DNA of 64,000 bases. Origin: Carya illinoinensis. Its lineage: Eukaryota; Streptophyta; Magnoliopsida; Fagales; Juglandaceae. Below the pieces are notes generated by a model. The model ran no database searches and was not told the DNA's origin. It saw nothing but the letters and a program-made list of their open reading frames with translations. Shown piece after piece: positions 11,623 to 23,455 of this stretch. Where the stretch lies: the NCBI RefSeq assembly GCF_018687715.1, contig NC_056766.1:42572933-42636932 (forward strand), written 5' to 3'. Positions within the stretch are counted from its first letter, which is position 1; each line of letters opens with the position of its first letter. The position numbers and the translations under genes are program-made.

Positions 11623-12074
11623 TTTTCAAGTAATATTTAATTTTCTCCTCTTTACGTATTATATTTTTTTCCCTTTCTTTCTAAATACCAAACAAACTAT
11701 GTATGGAGAGACGCATGCACATGAGGAGATTGAATCAGAGCAATAAATGTATGGAATGAAGTTGGGACTATACTTTTGCCTTTTGACTGGTAATATTCTT
11801 TTGGGCTTTTTCCTGTTTGCAGCATTGGAGCCTTACCACCCACTATTGATGTTACAATAACACTGAGCTCCTCTAGCTTTTGGCTTTGGTTTTGCTCTGC
11901 GTTTTGCACTATTTGTGTAATCTTGCAAAGGCAAGTATTACCCTTAAAATCTCTTTATCATTATTTTTGCCAACGATATATATGGGCAATTTGTATAAGA
12001 AATTCTAACTACATACATGCATTTCTTTTCAAATCATTACCAACTCTACATGCAACTGTTACCTAAGACTATGA
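11623..12074. other. TNL 3' flanking sequence
   Basis: About 11697-11790 matches the sequence downstream of the second TNL (51214-51300, around gaggagattgaat), so it is the old 3' end of the duplicated gene. The remainder shows nothing I recognise. Confidence 0.5.
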
Positions 12075-13313
12075 TGATTCTTTCTATTTTCCAAGAAAGC
12101 AAACCAAGTATCGAGAATACGAATGTACTCAATTTGTATTAAAAGCTCTCACTTATGAAGGAGGAATACCGTGGTAACAAACTGAAAGCCAATGCCAACA
12201 ACCATAAAGAAAACCATTCTAAACATGCCTATAACCAAAACCAAATGAGAAAGAAACTCAAGTCAACAACGTAAGTAAGGTAAGCCCAGCTTATCTAATT
12301 TGATGATAGCCCTCAAATGCCTAGGCATAGAAACTTCCCCCTCTAAACTACATGTAAATCCTTCCTCATCTCGACACGCCAAAAAATCAGCAGCTTGGTT
12401 TGCTTCTTGAAACTAATGTTGAATCAAGTAATTAATACCTTGTAATGCCTCCAAAACGTCCTACCAAAAATCCCAAAGATACCAGACAGAACAACTCCCA
12501 ACAAGAACCCAATCCACCACTACTTGCGAATCACACTTGATTTCCAGAAAACGAAATCCCATAGCTTTACAAAGCACTACCCCCTCTCTAAGGGCTCTAA
12601 GTTCAGCCTCATTATTTGTTCCATTACCAAAATAGGCAGAAAAACCCTCCCAAAACAGAGCCACCACTATCCCAAATCACCGCTCCTCCACCACAAGTCC
12701 CCAGATTCCCTCGACAACTTCCGTCAACATTGAGCTTCAAATAACCAGATGATGGTTTGCACCATGAGACACACCTCACCCGTCAACCTTGGATGGGCAG
12801 CACGGGTAGGCCTAAATTTTGTAACAGCCTCTCATCCGAACATGAAAGAGAGTGCACTTTCATATAGTCCCTTGACAGAATGCCCAGCCATGTCTTGAGT
12901 GAGACCCAGGGGCCTTCAATAGACTCCACACCACCCTCCATCCTAGCTTTGCAATGTCTCTGCCAAAGCTTCCAAGTGATAAGACAAGGCAAAACACCAA
13001 TGAGCATACCAAGTTGAGATTTCTTCTTAGCAAGAGCAAACCATTGAGACACACATCCCCACCAAGTTCGCATCGACAAAACCATAATGCCAAACTCTCT
13101 AGCTGCCCTTTGCCATAACTGAGTCGCACACTCTCCTAACCATAAAACATGATCAAGGGTCTCTACCTCTTTAGAAACACAACAATCACAGCTTGATGCC
13201 ATGGAAATACCACAAGATTACACCCGAGAGTCCATTGGTAAGCACTGAAAATGTGCCTTTCATATACACAGGGAGATTTTCTTCGGCAACATTTTATGCC
13301 AGAACCACTGCAA
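12075..13313 (-). pseudogene. LINE (non-LTR retrotransposon) 3' fragment: RT zinc-binding plus RNase H
   Basis: Reading right to left, the segment starts WHKMLPKKISLC and continues with the RT zinc-binding motif CDCC...HVLWLGECA (to about 13202-13100). It passes through LIGVLPCLITWKLW into an RNase H domain (LNVDGSCRGN, NEAELRALREG, LEIKCDSQVVVDWV, ANQAADFLACRDEEG) to about 12310, then a 3' tail to about 12075. Visible lesions are a TGA joining the two domains (about 12780), an extra T near 12640 that shifts the RNase H frame, and a stop after the WDFW segment. The 5' two-thirds, with endonuclease and RT, are missing; the right end abuts a truncated copia LTR. Confidence 0.85.
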
Positions 13314-13317
13314 TTCC

Positions 13318-13433
13318 ACATCCGCTCGAGCTCACTGTCGAGCTAACATCGAGCGTTCGAATCTGTCTGACTTCGCTTGAGCGGCCAATGCCTCTGCTCG
13401 AGTGGTGTGGACCAAACTCTATAGTACTCAACA
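13318..13433 (-). repeat. truncated 3' LTR of the minus-strand copia
   Basis: About 116 bp matching the right part of the LTR at 17433-17845 (shared ctcactgtcgagctaacatc and the terminal ctcaaca). On the minus strand it begins TGTTGAG directly after the polypurine tract caagtgggagaat. The rest of the LTR is missing and LINE sequence follows. Confidence 0.85.
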
Positions 13434-16400
13434 ATTCTCCCACTTGGAGACTGGTACACTCGTTGTATCGCCGTCCTCAAACATAATATCCTCCACCTCT
13501 ACAACTCACTGCCCCTGTCTTCATGCTAGAAGACCAACTGAAGTTGCGCACAACTTCAGTTTCTCAAGTGTAACACCCTTTGTCAACATATCAGCAGGGT
13601 TCTTGCTTCCACAAATCTTCTCAAGTAACAACTATCCGTCATCTAACAATGATCGTATGAAGTGATACCTAATCTGAATGTGCTTGATCCTGTAATGAAA
13701 TGCTGGATTCTTGGCAAGGAATATGGCACACTAACTATCACTATAGAGAGTGCCTTTCTGATTCTTTTTACCCAATTCCTCCAAGAAGCCCTGTAGCCAT
13801 ATCATCTCCTTTGCAGTCTCTGACATTGCAATATACTCAGCTTCTATAGTAGACAAAGAAACTGTTTTCTGTAGATTAGAACCCCATGACACTGCAGTAC
13901 CACCAAGTGTATAAACAAAACCCGTGGTACTCTTTTTGCTATCAATATCTCTAGCTAGATCAGCATCAACATAGCCCTGCACCTCCAAGCTCTCTCCAGA
14001 GAAACACAAACAGGTTTCTGAGGAGCCCTTTATGTACCTCAAAATCCATTTCACTGCTTCCCAATGTTGCTTTCCTAGGTTACTCATGTATCTACTCACA
14101 ACTCCCACTGCATGAGCAATATCCGGTCTTGTGCAAACCATAACATACATAAGTGAACCAATAGCTAAGGCATAAGGAACCTTACTCATGTAATCTTGTT
14201 CCTCCTCTGACTCAGGTGACTGATTCTTGCTGAGTCTGAAGTGACTGCCCAAAGGTGTGCCAACTGGTTTGGCCTTGTCCATATTGAACCTGCTGAGTAC
14301 CTTTTTCACATACCCAGCCTGTGAGAGTCTCAACGTACCTCTAACTCTATCTATGACAATTCCCATGCCAAGGATTTGCTTTGCAACTCCCAAATCCTTC
14401 ATTGCAAAGTGCTTTGACATCTGCTTCTTCAGATTATTGATCTCATCAATACTAGCCCCTGCAATAAGCATGTCATCCACATACAATAGCAAAATAATAT
14501 AAGAATTGTCAAATTGCCTGACATAGCAACAGTGATCTGCCGAACATCTAATGTACCCTGCACTGTGCATGAAGTTATCAAATTTCTTGTACCACTGTCT
14601 AGGAGCTTGCTTCAGGCCATACAAGCTCTTCTTCAATCTGCAAACTGAACCTTCCTTTCCCTGTACCACAAACCCCTCAGGCCGGTGCATGTAGAAAAGC
14701 TGTCTTCACATCTAACTGCTCAAGAAATAAATCTTCAGTAGCAACCATAGCCAGTACCATCCTGATGGTTGTGATCTTCACCACAGGAGAAAAGATCTTA
14801 GAGTAATCAATACCCTGCTTCTACTGAAAGCCTTTTACAATAAGTCTGGCCTTGTACCTCTTACTGCCATCATGCTCAGTTTTCACCCGGTACACTCACT
14901 TATTGTGTAATGCCTTCTTCCCTGATAGAAGTTCTGTCAACTCCCATATCTGATTCCCTAACAGGGAATCCATCTCATCTTTCATGGCCAGCTCCCACTT
15001 GCTAGAATTTTCATCTTGCAAGGTTTCTTCGTAACTCTGTGGTTCTCCACCATCTGTCAACAGAATGTAATTCAAAGTAGGTGAGAAATGTTGTGGAGGA
15101 CGTATAGTCCTAACTGACCTGCAAACTGTGACTGTAGGAGTGGACGGTTCTGAAACTGCCTGCGGAATAATAGGAATGGGTGCACTGGACCCACTCTCCC
15201 TGTCACTCACATCTCTACACTGCACTGTAACCTCTAGTAGGTCATCCAATCTTACAAACTCGGACTCCTGAGGAGCTACTACAGAAGGTGTACTAGACTT
15301 ATCCTTGTACATAATTTTCTCATTGAAAATCATATTTCTACTTCTTATGATCTTCAGACCCTGATCATCCCATAAACGATAGCCAAATGCCTCGTCTCCA
15401 TAGCCAATGAAATAACATTTATTTGACTTAGCCTCAAGTTTACTACGAGCATCAGAATCAATAAGCATATAAGAAAGACAACCAAAAGTTTTAAGGTGAG
15501 AAAATTTGACCTCTTTCCCGCTCCAAACCTCCTCAGGCAATCCACAATCTAGTGGAACTGATGGCCCTTTGTTTATCAAGTAAATGGCAGTGCTGACTGC
15601 ATCTCCCCAGAAAGTGGGTGGTAGTCCAGCCTGCAACCTCATGCTTCTAGCATGCTCATTAATGGTTCTGTTCATACGCTCAGTAACTCCATTTTGCTGT
15701 GGTGTCCCAGGAATGGTCTTCTCCATTCTGATACCCAGAGCTGCACAATACTCCTTGAACCCACCATGAACATACTCACCACCATTGTCAGACCTCAAAC
15801 ATTTCAGTTTCAAGCCTGTCTCTGTCTCAACCATGGCTTTCCAAATTTTGAATACATTAAATACATCAGATTTATGCTTCAAAAAATAAACCCATACCTT
15901 CCTACTATGGTCATCAATGAACGTGACATAGTAGCAAGAACCTCCAAGAGATGCCACTGGGGAAGGACCCCACACATCTGTGTGCACAAGATCCAGTCTT
16001 CCTGTCTTAGGCGTCCTGCCACTTTTCAAGAAGCTGACATTCTTTTGTTTCCCCATAACACAACTCTCACACATACTGAGATCAATTGACTTCAGTTCTG
16101 GTAGCTTGCCTCTAGACAGAAGTTCTTTCATACCCTTCTGACTCATATGGCCAATGCCACAAATCTGCTGTGCTCTCTGCAACGGTAGTAGCAATAGTGT
16201 CAATCAAAATAGTAGTCATATATAGTGTACCAATTTTCTTACCTCGAGCCAGTACCAATGCCCCTTTTGTGACCTTCTAGGTGCTATCTGAGAATACCAC
16301 TGAATGACCACACTCATCTAGTTGCCCAACAGAAATGAGGTTCTTCTTCAACTCAGGAATGTGCCTGACCTTTTGCAAGGTCCATTTGTTCTTGCCAGAG

Positions 16401-17432
16401 AGTGCAATATCAATGTCTCCCATCCCCACTACGTTCAAAGCCTCTCCATCAGCCAAATACACCTTCCCAAAATCACCTGCAACATAGTTCCGCATTAGCT
16501 CCCGGTGGGAAGATGTATGGAAGGAAGCTCCTGAATCCAGTATCCAGTCATCAACTGGACTATGAACTACAAGCAATAGTGCATCCTGTACTTCTTCAGT
16601 TACCACATTAGCACTACCATTCTCGGTCTTCTTAGGGTTTTTGCAGTTCTTCTTTATGTGGCCAGCTTTGCCACTATTCCAGCAAGTTGCCTGCTGACTA
16701 GGCCTCGACTTGCTCTTGCCCCTGTACTTTGATTTTGATCTTCCTCTATTTGAGTTCATGTCGTATGATCTCCTTTGAGAATCAACATTTAGAGCTGAAC
16801 TCAAACCCGAGGTCTCGCCTGAATCTTTCATGCGCACCTCCTCAACCAAAATCAAATCACGAATATCATCATATTTCAATTTAGATTTACCAGCAGACTT
16901 ACTTACAGTCATTCTCATGGCTTCCCAACTATTTGGCAGTGAAGCCAATAGTATCAATGCACGTATCTCATCATCAAATTCAATTTCAACAAACGACAAT
17001 TGATTTGTGATAGTATTAAAATCATTCAGATGTTGTGCAACAGACGTGCCATCTGCTATCTTCAAATTGAATAACTTTTTCATCAAATGTACCTTGTTAT
17101 TTGCTGACGACTTTTCATGCATACTTGAAAAAGCCGCCATGAGATCCGCAGTCGTCTTCTCCTTGATGACGTTGTGTGCAATGGATCTCGACAGGGTTAA
17201 TTGAATAACCCCCAGAACCTGTCGATCTAACAGGTTCCAATTTGCATCATCCATCTTTTCCGGTTGTTGTCCCAATAGTGGAAGATGAAGTTTCTTCCCA
17301 TAGAGGTAGTCCTCTATCTGCATCTTCCAGTATCCAAAATCCGTGCCATCAAACTTCTCGATCCCCGAAGCCTTCAATTCATCTTCAGCCATCGTTTTTT
17401 CTCAGACCCGAACCTTGGCTCTTGATACCAAT
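13434..17432 (-). pseudogene. Ty1/copia gag-pol pseudogene
   Basis: Nearly complete copia interior on the minus strand. Gag spans 17392-16277 (start MAEDELKASGIEKFDGTDF, knuckle CWNSGKAGHIKKNC, protease motif ILDSGASFH). Integrase and connection span 16203-14896 (HTDVWGPS, LRSDNGGEY, PQQNGVTERMN). RT and RNase H span 14690-13731 (YVDDMLIAG at about 14471-14484, DSKKSTTGFVY). The RNase H tail continues after a stop at 13731 to about 13516 (NPADMLTKGVTL). Stops or frameshifts separate gag from integrase (about 16276), integrase from RT (about 14820-14896) and break RNase H (Q to stop at 13731). The knuckle has Ser in place of its second Cys. Confidence 0.92.
17418..17432 (-). other. copia primer-binding site
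   Basis: On the minus strand tggtatcaagagcc directly follows the LTR end, a met-tRNA-type primer site. It fixes the orientation of the element as minus. Confidence 0.8.
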
Positions 17433-17845
17433 TGTTGTGAAAAATGATTACAATAAATTGAAAAGAATATGGAACGAGAAAAACAATCACACACGACACA
17501 AGATTTACATGGTTCGGCAAATTGCCTACGTCCACGGGAGCTGCATAGGATTTTATTATTGAGGAATATCACACTACAATGATGGATCAATCACTGTACG
17601 TCCACAGTGTCTCTACGGTATGGCCATATGATATAATAATCATATATATAGTCAAACGGCGAAAAAACCCTAAAAATGCATGTTCGCTCGAGCGGCGTGT
17701 CGAGCGCGCGTTGAGCGAACTTCCTTCCCGCATCCACTCAAGCTCACTGTCGAGCTAACATCGAGCGTTCGAATCTGTCTGACTTCGCTCGAGCGGCCAA
17801 TGCCTCTGCTCGAGCGGTGTGGACCAGACTCCACTGTACTCAACA
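17433..17845 (-). repeat. 5' LTR of the minus-strand copia
   Basis: A 413-bp repeat bounded by TGTTGTG...CTCAACA. It includes a CpG-rich stretch around 17690-17720 (cgctcgagcgg...tcgagcgcgcgttgagcg), an AT-rich TATA-like region near 17630-17650, and the block shared with 13318-13433. Confidence 0.88.
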
Positions 17846-19440
17846 AGTAGAATGTGACTAATTTTGGAACCAAACAGTGAGTGACCCAGATGGGTTGGAC
17901 AAGGTACTAAAAGCAAGAATCTAATTAAACCCAAATGGGTTGATGAAGATTCTCAAGTCCAGAGAAATGAAACAACAAATAGTTCTACCAGTGTTTTACA
18001 AAATGGATCCATCGATAGTGCGGAAACAAAAGGAAAATTATGGAGAGGCATTGGCCAACTACAAAAGCATTTAATTTGCATTCTCATTTAATTATTAACC
18101 TTGCTGCATGGCTAGCATATGCTTGCAGGTTGTTGCCAAGAAGTCGCCGACAAGTTTCTCTTCTTTTTCTAACCCACTTCAAAGACATTTGTCGGGAAAT
18201 TAAATCAAGAGAAAGATCTAACATCCGGAAGATTGGTGACAAAGACCTAATTAGATGCCACTTTAAGGAAGTTGCCGATTAAGAAATTTTGTTCTATCTT
18301 TTCCTTTAACACATTTGGTTTATATACCAAAAATATATCCAAGTCATGCATGTCATCAACATATTTATAAACAATTATGATTTTAGTTCTTAGGAGATAT
18401 TTTATAAAAACTTCATGTTAAGTATATTTACGTTATGATGAGTTTTTTACTGAGTCTTCTACTCATTTTAGTTTATTTTATATTTTTAAATCATCTCAGG
18501 TTAAAATATTTATGAAGGTTGAGCTGCAGGACATGACTTGGTTTAGGGAGGCGTGATAGTGAACTAAATCATGTACAGAGATTTTAAGTTATTATTTTTA
18601 TAGCATAGATTTTGAGAAATGTTAATAAATGATTTTGTGCACTCTCTTATAATCTCAATATTTTTAAATAAAGAACACTTTTATAGGATCTTTGCATCTG
18701 GTGCTTCTTTAAGAAAGAGTCATTATTGGCACATGGTGACGATTCAGGCCTTAATCGGTATGGTTTGGAGTCCTCGATGGCAGTCTGGAGCGGTGGTGCG
18801 ATGCTCGTCCATATTTGTATAGATAGAGACAGAGATAGACATATTTGTATAGATAGAGACAGAGATAGACATAGCAGTGAATATAAAATAAATATAACAA
18901 ATATAGATAGAGGCAGAGATAGACATATTTGTATGGTTCGGCACAGTACTTATTTCCAATGGTCGTTTGGAGGGAAATCCACTATATAATATGAGTATTT
19001 TATATTCTCTTCTCATTTCTTTTAGTATAATGGAGGTCGGAGACCTCTTATCTAGAGAAAATATCCTAAAGCTCTTATTCTCAGATTGAAAATGACCTCT
19101 CTATGTTCTTGTCCTCCCCCTTGGTCGTCTAGAAGTGCCCTTTTCATTAAACCCTTGTCAGTGGTTGGTGAGGAACTCAACTTTATGTTGCTTCACCTAC
19201 CCTGTGTGTTTGACTCGCTTTCTCCCCTTTTTTCCTTTTTTTCTCTTTCCTGTCATCTTCTTTTTTTCCCTCTAACACTTGTTTTCCCTTTTCTCTTCTT
19301 CCTATCTCCTTCTATTATCTTTTCCTAGCCTTCTCCCTTTTCTATTCTCCCCCTTAGCTTCCTAATGATATTTGGCCTTAGTGAGTCTTGGGATGGGTCT
19401 AGAATATTTACCCCCGACGTAAATGAACTCGTATAATCGT
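17846..19440. other. intergenic with TNL-upstream-like sequence
   Basis: About 18100-18290 resembles sequence that precedes TIR exons elsewhere in the window (gttgttgccaagaagt, a pyrimidine-rich stretch, acccacttc..., aattaaat). The remainder is AT-rich to 18700 and pyrimidine-rich at 19085-19345. No coding sequence supported. Confidence 0.45.
18811..18934 (+). repeat. 30-bp tandem repeat
   Basis: Two perfect 30-bp units (18811-18840 and 18841-18870) beginning atatttgtatagatag are followed, after an AT-rich spacer, by a diverged third unit at about 18901-18934. Confidence 0.9.
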
Positions 19441-19443
19441 GTG

Positions 19444-19445
<2 letters not shown>

Positions 19446-19508
<63 letters not shown>
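19446..19508 (+). repeat. compound (AC)n(AT)n microsatellite at the pararetrovirus edge
   Basis: About 22 AC units are followed by about 9 AT units, directly adjoining the outer end of the minus-strand viral copy. The outer end of the plus-strand copy (about 29960-29982) also runs into a short atatatgtgtgtacacacac tract. Confidence 0.9.
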
Positions 19509-19819
19509 CAAACGATGCAGAATCAAGTGAAGATAGAGAGAAAATGAGCGCAAAGATAAATGACAACAATTAAACATGAACAGAGTATCTTTGGAGTCTC
19601 AGACTTCCAATGCATGAAATGCGAAATATGAAATAAGAAAATATTGAATCAAATATTATTAATTGAAAGTAAATATTTAAAGCAAAGACTTACAAGGTTG
19701 AAATAAAGAAAAAAGAAGAGAAGGAAGGTGAATTTGGGCTTGCAAGTAAGTAGGAAGCAGTTCTTGTTGAAGGTGAGTTCGACTAGAAAGTTTTGCATTC
19801 CCCTGAAAATGAAGCGTCC

Positions 19820-19826
19820 TTTTATA
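19820..19826 (-). promoter_or_regulatory. pararetroviral promoter TATA box, copy A
   Basis: tctataaaaggacgc on the minus strand, downstream of the second ORF, where the genomic-RNA promoter of pararetroviruses lies. Conserved in copy B at 29637-29643. Confidence 0.65.
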
Positions 19827-20098
19827 GATGAAGGAAGCGCTTTTACAAACAGTGAATCCCATAAATCACATAAGTGCTTTTACTATTCACTTGTCATAAG
19901 CATGCATCCGTCGAAAGTAGTTTTGTCTTCTTCCGCCGAAAGTGAAATATTCTTTCTGCACCCAAAGCACCGAAAGTAACTCTGTCTTTTTGTGCTTTCT
20001 TCTTGTGCCGCAAGTAAATTATAATGAGTAAACCATATTTCTGTCCCCAAAAAGTTGATACTCCGAGGTTGAGAAGAGGACAAATGGTCAGGCATGAT

Positions 20099-21475
20099 TC
20101 AATTATTTCTCAGTCGAGGGGGATAGTCTTTTGAGTCATGACCGAAAATCATGTAAGGATTAGAGGCTGCTGAGTCTGCTGACGAGGCTTCTGATTCCTT
20201 ATCCGAACCATCACTGTTGGAGTTGTCTTCCATGGACTTCTTCAATAGTTCAAGTAAATCTTTCTTCTTCAATCTGTCAAAGGGAGACTTTTGCTTTGAA
20301 GAAGAGGCTGAATCTTGAGAAGCTGTAGAATTCTTCTTCTTGGCTGAAGACGACTCTTTCTTCTGCTTTGATGAAGAACTCCTTGATTCCGAACCTGAAG
20401 CTTGATCACTTGATCCTGGGATGGTTGGATATGTAATCAAAGCCTGCTTTGGGGTAGGGGAAGGAAATTCTTGTTTATCCTTAAGGTCAGGAACAACAAG
20501 AGGAAAATCAGTTGAAATTATTGAAATAATGTCATTTGTGTGGGGAAATTTATCCCACCATTTGACAAAATATTGGCGAAGTAAGATGTCTTCTTTTTTG
20601 GTATACTGCCATCTACAAATCCAGGGGGTTTTGTATTTGGCACAGAAATGAAGTAAGGCAAGGAGTTTGGTCTCTCTTCCTTTCATCTTAGGTATACAAG
20701 AAATGGTAAAATGTTTGATAGCTTGCTGAAGACTATCAGGAAATAATTTAGTAATAGGGCCAAAGAAATGCCACCATTTCTGAAACTATAGAGGAAATGA
20801 ATGCTTGCACTTCTTGTCGAAGTTGAAGAACCAAGAGTGCTACATGTTGGGGGTTTGAACTAAAGGAAACTTTAACCAGGCTTCAATATAATCGTAATAA
20901 TTATATTGAGTTTCAGTTCTCTTAATGGTTTTGAAAGTAGAAGGGTGGGTTTCCCATTCTTCTTCGGTCATAACAGAAATAATGAAACAATTATGAAAAA
21001 TGATCTTTGAGGGATCAATTTTACAATGAATTGGTTTAATAAAGATGGAACCGGTGTTAACCAAGATTCTGAGATAAAATGAGAGGTTCTTTTTCAGATC
21101 ATCTGGGATCCGATGAAAACCTCAAGGGAAATAATCTTGAGCAATTTGGAAGGGATCTATGTTTACCGATTTCTCAATGTAAAACAAATTCTCAAACCAA
21201 GCTTTTTTGAAATATTCTGCCTTATTGGCAGAGGGAAATCTGGGTGTTGTCGAAGCCAAAGGGTTTGCATACGGATCATATGGCATGGCTAGGGTGGAAG
21301 CAAATGAACTAGGGGAAATAGGTCTAGGAACTTGTCCTAGACTGGTAAATCTGTTGGCTATCTCCAGTAGGGAAGAAGCCAAAGTAGATGCAAATCCCGG
21401 AGGCATAAGCATTGGATAAACAGATGTTGGTGATGGTGAAGTAACCGGTAGGACAGGTTTCTTCTTCTTACTCAT
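20099..21475 (-). pseudogene. pararetrovirus ORF2 (unknown function), copy A, three nonsense codons
   Basis: Starts MSKKKKPVLPVTSPSP at 21475 and ends ...YPPRLRNN at 20099, about 458 codons if read through. The N-terminal 60 residues are Pro/Ser-rich. A central part of about 230 residues is rich in aromatic residues, Trp and Lys. The C-terminal 150 residues are low-complexity Ser/Lys/Asp-Glu (SSKQKKESSSAKKK). Stops at 21122-21124, 20840-20842 and 20786-20788 interrupt it; copy B has sense codons at all three. It lies right after RNase H and ahead of the promoter region. I do not know its function; a second ORF after RNase H has been reported in some florendoviruses. Confidence 0.75.
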
Positions 21476-21479
21476 GTTT

Positions 21480-23450
21480 TCTGCAAGAATTCACGGGTAA
21501 GAAAATCAGGAATAGAATTATCAGATCCTTTGATAAATTCAATATCATAATCAAAAACACCTAAAATAGCTTGCCATCATGCGAAAATCTGTTTTGATGC
21601 AATGTTTTTTAACATCTTGTTCTAAAACAGTTTTAGCAGTTTTGTAATCAATGCGTAAAAGAAAGTGTTGGTTAAGTAAATCACTTTGAAATTTTGAAAT
21701 ACATAGTACTACAGATAAAATATCTTTTTTAATAGTATTATAGTTATGCTGTGCATGATTCTAGGTTCCAGAGTGGAAGCGAACAATCTGTTCAGAAGAA
21801 CCCGGTGAAACCACTTGTTTCAGGATGCCGCCATAGCCTATGTCTGAGGCGTCAGTTTCGACAATCTTGAAGCTGTTTGAAGTAGGAATGCCAAGACACG
21901 GAAGAGTTTTGACATGTGTCTTGATTTGTTTGACAACATTGGTGTGAACATCTGTCCATGGGGAAGGATTAGAACGCAATCTCGCAAAAAGAGGGCGACA
22001 TTGTTTTCTCATATCCTTGTAGAAATCTGAAATATAATTCAAAGAACCAAGAAATCTTTGAAGTTGATTTTTGTCAAGGATGACATCAGGAAATTTGTCA
22101 GCAAATTCAATGGCTCTCTGGATGGGCCTGATTTTGCCTTCAAAGATGTCATAACCAAGGAATCTGATCTTGGTTTGAAATAGTTTAATCTTTTTTGCAG
22201 AAACAACTAGTCCATTTCTTTTGACGATCTCAAGAAACGTTTTAAGATGTTTCCAGTGCTCATCAATAGATTTGGAGAATACAAGAACATCATCTATGTA
22301 GACGATGGTGAAATCAGTGAATGATAGAAAGATACCATTCATAATATTTTGAAATTCACTAGGAGCGTTCTTCAGTCCAAATGGCATGACGTTCTACTCA
22401 TAGTGACCGAATGGAGTAGTGAAAGCAGTCTTGTATCTGTCTGACTCCCTAATTTGGATCTGCCAAAATCCAGACTTAAGGTCAAACTTGGAGAAAATAA
22501 CTACATCACTTAACCTATGAACCAAGTCATTCTTGTTAGGGATGGGATACCTAATCCACTCTATCACCTTGTTCAATGGTTTGTAATTAATAACTAAACG
22601 GGGTGTAACTCGCTCAATCTCAGCATTTTTCTGGACATAAAAAGCAGCACATGACCAGGGTGACTTACTATGCCTGATGATATTCTTAGCAAGAAGATCC
22701 TAGATTTCATTTTTACAAAACTCCAGAGTTTCTCTATTCATTTGAATAGGTCTTGCTTTGGTTGGAATCAAATTTTCTGAGAAATCTTTGATATAAGGTA
22801 AAGAAACAACATGTTTCTTCCTATGCCAGAAAGCATTAGGAAGTTCCGAGCAGACTTCATAAATCAAAGTTTTTTGAAAATCTTCAATTTTTGATCTAAG
22901 CAAGGAATCATGCAAATTATCAGAAACACGTTTGAACTTGATTTCTTGTTTAAGAAAATCTAAATGTTTTCTTTTTGTGGAAAGCCAAAACACAGATCTT
23001 CTAGCAGTATCGCGTTCAAACTTAGAAGCAAACTTAAACTTAACTTTCTATGCAAAGGGGTCGGTAGTGATCCCATCGGCCTTAGAAAGGAATGGATAAA
23101 TCATGTTAAGAAAAGGCATACCAAGAATAACATCATGGGTCAAATTCTTAACAAGCACAGAAGGAATTTTAAAACAAACATTGTCCTGGCAGACATGAGC
23201 TGTGTTTAACTCATAACGAATCTTCATTTTAGATCAGTTTGCCGAGAATAAATTCTCTTCGGACTTTTCGAAATAGGAGGTAGGAACTAGGCCTTCTCGG
23301 ATACAATTAAGATCCGCTCCTGAATCGATTAATGCAATAGCAGAGAATTTGTATTCATGATTGACAATAATCTATACCAAACAAAACCATTTTTGCATAA
23401 TAGAACGGTGAATCAAGCAAATATCCTTAGTCAGACTGGAGGGTTCAACA
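21480..23450 (-). pseudogene. pararetrovirus protease-RT-RNase H region, copy A
   Basis: Minus strand. The aspartic protease motif DSGAD is at about 23312-23326. An RT segment begins near 22990 and runs through PIPNKNDLVHRLSD and FSKFDLKSGFWQI to the YIDD active site at 22289-22300. RNase H (IVETDASDIGYGG) is near 21830-21850, and its C-terminal part FIKGSDNSIPDF is near 21510. Nonsense codons at 22700-22702, 22394-22396 and 21761-21763 break it. An extra A in an A-run (plus-strand T6 at 21605-21610) shifts the RNase H tail out of frame. The protease-RT junction also lacks a continuous frame (about 22990-23250). Confidence 0.88.
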
Positions 23451-23455
23451 TGGTC

